Shown here one piece after another: positions 60,547 through 64,000 of a DNA stretch of 64,000 nt. The notes beneath the pieces were generated by a model that made no database searches, was not told where the DNA came from, and saw only the letters and a program-made list of their open reading frames with translations. Position 1 is the first letter of the stretch. Every line of letters starts with the position of its first letter. The stretch lies in the NCBI GenBank assembly GCA_963559605.1, contig CAUWLL010000011.1, forward strand, positions 1 through 64,000. Reading direction: 5' to 3'. A program made the translations under genes and the position numbers. This DNA is from Dorea_D sp963559605. Its GTDB lineage: Bacteria; Bacillota; Clostridia; Lachnospirales; Lachnospiraceae.

Positions 60547-62004
60547 ATGTTGTATATAGGTATAGATTTGGGGACATCAGCGGTAAAATTACTGCTGATG
60601 AATGAGGAAGGAAAGATTGAAAAAATCGTATCCAAAGAGTATCTGTTATTCTTTCCTCACCCCGGATGGTCGGAACAGAAACCGGAGGACTGGTTTACAC
60701 AATCTATGGAGGGGATTAAAGAACTGACTGCCGAGTGTGATAAAACACAGGTGGCGGGTATAAGTTTTGGAGGCCAGATGCACGGACTGGTGGCTTTGGA
60801 TAAAGAGGATCGTGTGATTCGCCCTGCCATTCTCTGGAATGACGGAAGAACAAACGAGGAGACAGACTATCTGAATCAGATGATCGGAAAGGAAAAACTG
60901 TCGGAGTATACGGCGAACATTGCATTTGCCGGGTTCACGGCACCGAAGATTCTCTGGATGAAAAAGAATGAGCCGGAGAATTTTGCGAAAATTGCGAAGA
61001 TCATGCTGCCCAAAGATTATCTGGCGTATAAGTTATCGGGTACGTTCTGTACAGACGTGTCCGATGCGTCTGGAATGCTTTTGATGGATGTGAAAAATCG
61101 CCGCTGGTCTAAAGAGATGGTAGACATTTGCGGAATCACGGAGGATATGCTGCCGAAGCTGTATGAAAGCTATGAGGTGGTTGGAACGTTAAAAGGAGAA
61201 ATTGCCCGGGAGCTGGGACTGCCTGAAACAGTGAAAGTAATAGCGGGAGCAGGAGATAATGCCGCAGCGGCAGTGGGAACGGGAACTGTAGGAGAGGGAA
61301 GGTGTAATATTTCGCTCGGGACATCCGGGACAATCTTTATTTCCAGTCAGAAATTTGGCGTGGACGAGTATAATGCGTTACACTCCTTTGCTCATGCCGA
61401 TGGATATTACCATTTGATGGGCTGTATGTTGAGCGCTGCGTCTTGCAATAAATGGTGGAGTGAAGAAATCCTACAGACGAAAGACTTTGCGGCTGAGCAA
61501 GAAAATATTAATAAGCTGGGAGAGAATACTGTGTTTTATCTGCCGTATCTGATGGGAGAGCGATCTCCTCATAACAACCCGGCTGCAAGAGCGTTGTTTA
61601 TCGGAATGTCCATGGATACAACAAGAGCAGATATGACACAGGCGGTATTGGAAGGCGTGGCCTTTGGTCTCAGAGATTCGCTGGAAGTGGCGAGAAACTT
61701 AGGTATCCACATTGAGCGTACGAAAATCTGTGGCGGTGGCGCTAAAAGTCCGCTCTGGAAGAGGATTATTGCTAATGTCATGAATTTAAAAGTAGATGTT
61801 ATTGAGAGTGAAGAAGGACCGGCTCTTGGTGGAGCTATGCTGGCAGCCGTAGGCTGCGGAGAATATCCGGATGTAAAGACAATCGCAGAGAAGATTGTGA
61901 AAGTGGTGGATACCATTGAGCCGGAGGAAGAATTGGTTGCAAAGTACGAAGAACGCTATCAGGAATTCCGAAAGATTTATCCGACGGTAAAAGTGTTGTT
62001 TTAA
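60547..62004 (+). CDS. xylB: Xylulokinase (FGGY family)
   Basis: A 485-residue kinase. YIGIDLGTSAVKLLLMNEEG (phosphate 1), SFGGQMHGLVALDKED, PAILWNDGRTNEE and the catalytic Asp in VIAGAGDNAAAAVGTG near residue 235; SLGTSGTIFISS and GVAFGLRDSLE complete the fold. The MHG-LV motif is typical of XylB. It phosphorylates D-xylulose. No xylA or xylose transporter lies beside it. GAGGAGG precedes the ATG. Confidence 0.9.
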   Translation: MLYIGIDLGTSAVKLLLMNEEGKIEKIVSKEYLLFFPHPGWSEQKPEDWFTQSMEGIKELTAECDKTQVAGISFGGQMHGLVALDKEDRVIRPAILWNDGRTNEETDYLNQMIGKEKLSEYTANIAFAGFTAPKILWMKKNEPENFAKIAKIMLPKDYLAYKLSGTFCTDVSDASGMLLMDVKNRRWSKEMVDICGITEDMLPKLYESYEVVGTLKGEIARELGLPETVKVIAGAGDNAAAAVGTGTVGEGRCNISLGTSGTIFISSQKFGVDEYNALHSFAHADGYYHLMGCMLSAASCNKWWSEEILQTKDFAAEQENINKLGENTVFYLPYLMGERSPHNNPAARALFIGMSMDTTRADMTQAVLEGVAFGLRDSLEVARNLGIHIERTKICGGGAKSPLWKRIIANVMNLKVDVIESEEGPALGGAMLAAVGCGEYPDVKTIAEKIVKVVDTIEPEEELVAKYEERYQEFRKIYPTVKVLF

Positions 62005-62023
62005 GGAAACGGATCTTTCATTG

Positions 62024-63430
62024 CTATGATTTGGGCAGGGAGAAGATAAATTCCGTTCCGACGCCTTCGGTACTTACGACATTGATATTTTCACCGTGTG
62101 CTTGAATGATTTCTTTCACAATAGCAAGTCCCAGACCGGTACCCTTTTTATCTTTTCCGCGAGAGAGGTCGGACTTATAAAAACGTTCCCAGATTTTGTT
62201 CAGAGCGCTTCTCGGTATTCCGATCCCGTAATCTTTGACGGAGGTATATACTTTGTCACCGCGGTTTGTAGTTTCTATTGTGATACAGGAGTCCTGATCG
62301 CTGAATTTAATTGCATTGTCCAGCAGGTTATAGAGAACTTGCTGGATTTTTCTTTGGTCTGCGGTAACTTCTAATCGTTTTGAGGCAAAGAGCAGTTCAA
62401 TAGATATTTTCCGCTGGGTACAGATGCCTTCAAAAGAAGCGGCTACATTTTTGATCATTTCATGGATGTCAAAAGAGGCTTTATTCAGCAACAAGTTTTT
62501 GGTGTCAAATTCATTTAATGTAAGAAGATCGTGTGTCAAATCGGTAAGGCGCTCGGTTTCGAATAAAATGATCTTCAAGTATTTTTCCTGCATTTCCGGT
62601 GGAATCGTTCCGTCTGTCATGGCTTCTACATATCCCTTGATGGAGGTGAGGGGAGAGCGGAAATCGTGAGATACATTTGCTACGAATTTTTTCTGGTAAT
62701 CTTCCATGTCCCGAAGCTGTGAGGACATATAATTTAGTGACGCAGAAAGATAACCCATCTCATCTTCGGTGTTGACGGGGATCTCATAATCCAAGTTTCC
62801 GGTGGCATATTGTTTGGCTGCTTCTGTAATCTTTCTGAGCGGACGATATACAAAAAACTGGAAAGCCAGAAGTACAACGAAGGACAGAAGAAAGATGACA
62901 AATACAGTGATATAGGCAATCCGCATGAAAATATGCTGTACTTGTTCAATATCATCCATACTTTTATGGATCAAAAGGTATCCTTTGGGAGTGTAGTCGT
63001 AGATTACGGGGGCGATTACCGTGAGGACATCTTGAGAAAAGTATCCGTGATAATCGCCGGATATATACTGGCTGCCGCCTGCTTCGGCGGGATTAAATCC
63101 TTCTATTTTATGTGGGGCAGAAGGGAAATCTTCAGATTGTGCGGAGGTGATCAGATTGCCGCTTCTGTCCACAAACCATACGGCGGCATTCAAATGTGTC
63201 TCAATTCCCGACAACTGTGCATGGACGTTTCCGAGGGAAATATGCTTGGAAAAATATTGCGGCAGATAGTTGGTCGCCACCATGTTCGCTTCTTGATAGA
63301 CAGAGGAGGCAATGTGTTTCTTCAAAGGCTCACTAATTAAGCCTGAGGTCAGTGTTGCGACGGTAAACAGGCTTAAAAATCCAAAAATAATATAAATAAT
63401 AATGAATTTTAAATACAGTGTGCTTTTCAT
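62024..63430 (-). CDS. Sensor histidine kinase
   Basis: A 468-residue membrane kinase: helix 1 near residues 8-30, an extracellular PAS-like/dCache-like domain (about 35-170), helix 2 near 170-195, HAMP (RPLRKITEAAKQYATGNLDYEIPV), H-box FVANVSHDFRSPLTSIKGYVEA with the phospho-His near 258, then N-box LLDNAIKF, G1 DYGIGIP, F and G2 GTGLGLAIVKEI. Partner of the response regulator upstream on the same strand. The stimulus is unknown. Confidence 0.93.
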   Translation of the reverse strand: MKSTLYLKFIIIYIIFGFLSLFTVATLTSGLISEPLKKHIASSVYQEANMVATNYLPQYFSKHISLGNVHAQLSGIETHLNAAVWFVDRSGNLITSAQSEDFPSAPHKIEGFNPAEAGGSQYISGDYHGYFSQDVLTVIAPVIYDYTPKGYLLIHKSMDDIEQVQHIFMRIAYITVFVIFLLSFVVLLAFQFFVYRPLRKITEAAKQYATGNLDYEIPVNTEDEMGYLSASLNYMSSQLRDMEDYQKKFVANVSHDFRSPLTSIKGYVEAMTDGTIPPEMQEKYLKIILFETERLTDLTHDLLTLNEFDTKNLLLNKASFDIHEMIKNVAASFEGICTQRKISIELLFASKRLEVTADQRKIQQVLYNLLDNAIKFSDQDSCITIETTNRGDKVYTSVKDYGIGIPRSALNKIWERFYKSDLSRGKDKKGTGLGLAIVKEIIQAHGENINVVSTEGVGTEFIFSLPKS

Positions 63431-63444
63431 AGTGTTCCTCTGCT

Positions 63445-64000
63445 TTATTTTACCTCAAATTTATATCCGATACCCCAGACAGTACTAAGTCCCCAAGTTG
63501 CATGGTCTTTGATTTTTTCACGCAGACGCTTGATGTGTACGTCTACCGTTCTCGTATCACCGATATATTCATAGCCCCAGATCTGGTCTAAAAGTTGCTC
63601 CCTTGTAAATACTTGATTTGGAGAAGCGGCAAGGAAATATAAAAGTTCTAGTTCTTTTGGGGGCATATCCACGTTTTTATCGTCTACAATTACAGAATAG
63701 TTTGTAAGATTAATGGTAATTCCCGGATATTCCACACATTTTCCTTTGTCCTCACCATGACTTTCGGTTTTTGGGACTGCCTGGTAGCGGCGGAGCACTG
63801 CTTTTACCCGGGCAACCAGTTCCTTGGCATCAAAAGGTTTCATAATGTAATCGTCTGCACCGAGTTCAAGTCCCAATACTTTGTCGAACACTTCTCCTTT
63901 TGCAGAGAGCATGATGATCGGAACATTGGAACGGGTACGGATTTCCCGGCATACCTGATAACCGTCAATCCCCGGAAGCATCAGATCCAAAAGGATTAAG
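63445..64000 (-). CDS. OmpR/PhoB-family response regulator (start beyond window)
   Basis: The 5' end is cut off by the window edge: the frame is open through base 64000, and LILLDLMLPGIDGY shows the phospho-acceptor Asp region. LSAKGEVFDKVLGLELGADDYIMKPFDAKELVARVKAVLRR gives the Thr/Ser (here Ser) switch and Lys of the receiver. A winged-helix DNA-binding domain follows, with PKELELLYFLAASPNQVFTREQLLDQIWGYEY and TRTVDVHIKRLREKI. It sits 14 bases before the kinase. Confidence 0.93.
   Translation of the reverse strand, partial: LILLDLMLPGIDGYQVCREIRTRSNVPIIMLSAKGEVFDKVLGLELGADDYIMKPFDAKELVARVKAVLRRYQAVPKTESHGEDKGKCVEYPGITINLTNYSVIVDDKNVDMPPKELELLYFLAASPNQVFTREQLLDQIWGYEYIGDTRTVDVHIKRLREKIKDHATWGLSTVWGIGYKFEVK

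Overview
The window comes from a low-GC anaerobic Firmicute, most likely a gut Lachnospiraceae (the Ruminococcus gnavus / Mediterraneibacter / Dorea / Blautia neighbourhood). Reasons: strong AGGAGG ribosome sites, gene content (anaerobic cobalamin pathway, Ni-Fe CO dehydrogenase, FeoAB with a Cys-rich partner, mucin-sugar locus) and UGA used as stop. This placement is an inference; no rRNA is present. No tRNA, rRNA or CRISPR array was seen.

Layout. (1) 1-5.1 kb is a scrapyard of accessory DNA: the 3' end of metG, a second diverged copy of that 3' end 1.3 kb later, an AAA ATPase between them, remnants of an MNT-HEPN toxin-antitoxin pair, a VOC protein, a small membrane protein, a Fic protein, a truncated GyrI-like gene and a broken IS110 element. 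(2) 5.1-26.0 kb is one long cobalamin regulon: a B12 riboswitch with terminator, then a lipoprotein CbiK-like chelatase, a second lipoprotein, a BtuFCD-type ABC transporter, and the genes for corrin ring synthesis (cbiC, D, F, G, H, a cobK-cbiE-cbiT fusion, cbiA, cbiP, cbiB) and lower-loop assembly (cobD, cobU, cobS, cobT, cobC), ending in a small Cys-rich protein. cbiL and the corrinoid adenosyltransferase are not in the window. (3) 26.2-39.4 kb is a sugar locus led by a divergent AraC regulator: a GH129-like glycosidase, a Gfo/Idh/MocA enzyme, a sugar ABC transporter (one permease broken by an in-frame TGA), a 1355-residue GH31 enzyme with dockerin- and cohesin-like tail, and DUF624. The family combination points to alpha-GalNAc (mucin O-glycan core) use.

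(4) 39.5-43.6 kb (minus strand) is a CO dehydrogenase operon: Rrf2 regulator, cooS, cooF-like ferredoxin, FAD/NAD oxidoreductase. (5) 43.7-46.6 kb holds an alanine/sodium symporter and a CcdA-thioredoxin fusion. (6) 46.7-57.4 kb is a ten-gene nucleoside-type operon: BMP lipoprotein and ABC transporter, then isochorismatase, PfkB kinase, nucleoside phosphorylase, BtpA/SgcQ barrel, Fe-alcohol dehydrogenase, TrpA-like barrel and a GntR regulator. No catabolic pathway known to me uses this set, so it is the best candidate here for an undescribed system. (7) 57.4-60.5 kb is ferrous iron uptake (DtxR/MntR-type repressor, feoA, feoB, Cys-rich protein) with two operator-like palindromes. (8) 60.5-64.0 kb has xylB and a two-component system cut by the window end.

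The stretch from about 2.1 to 39.5 kb is bounded by two copies of the same gene start, and DNA to the right of it looks visibly richer in G+C, so the B12 and sugar loci may have been brought together by recombination.
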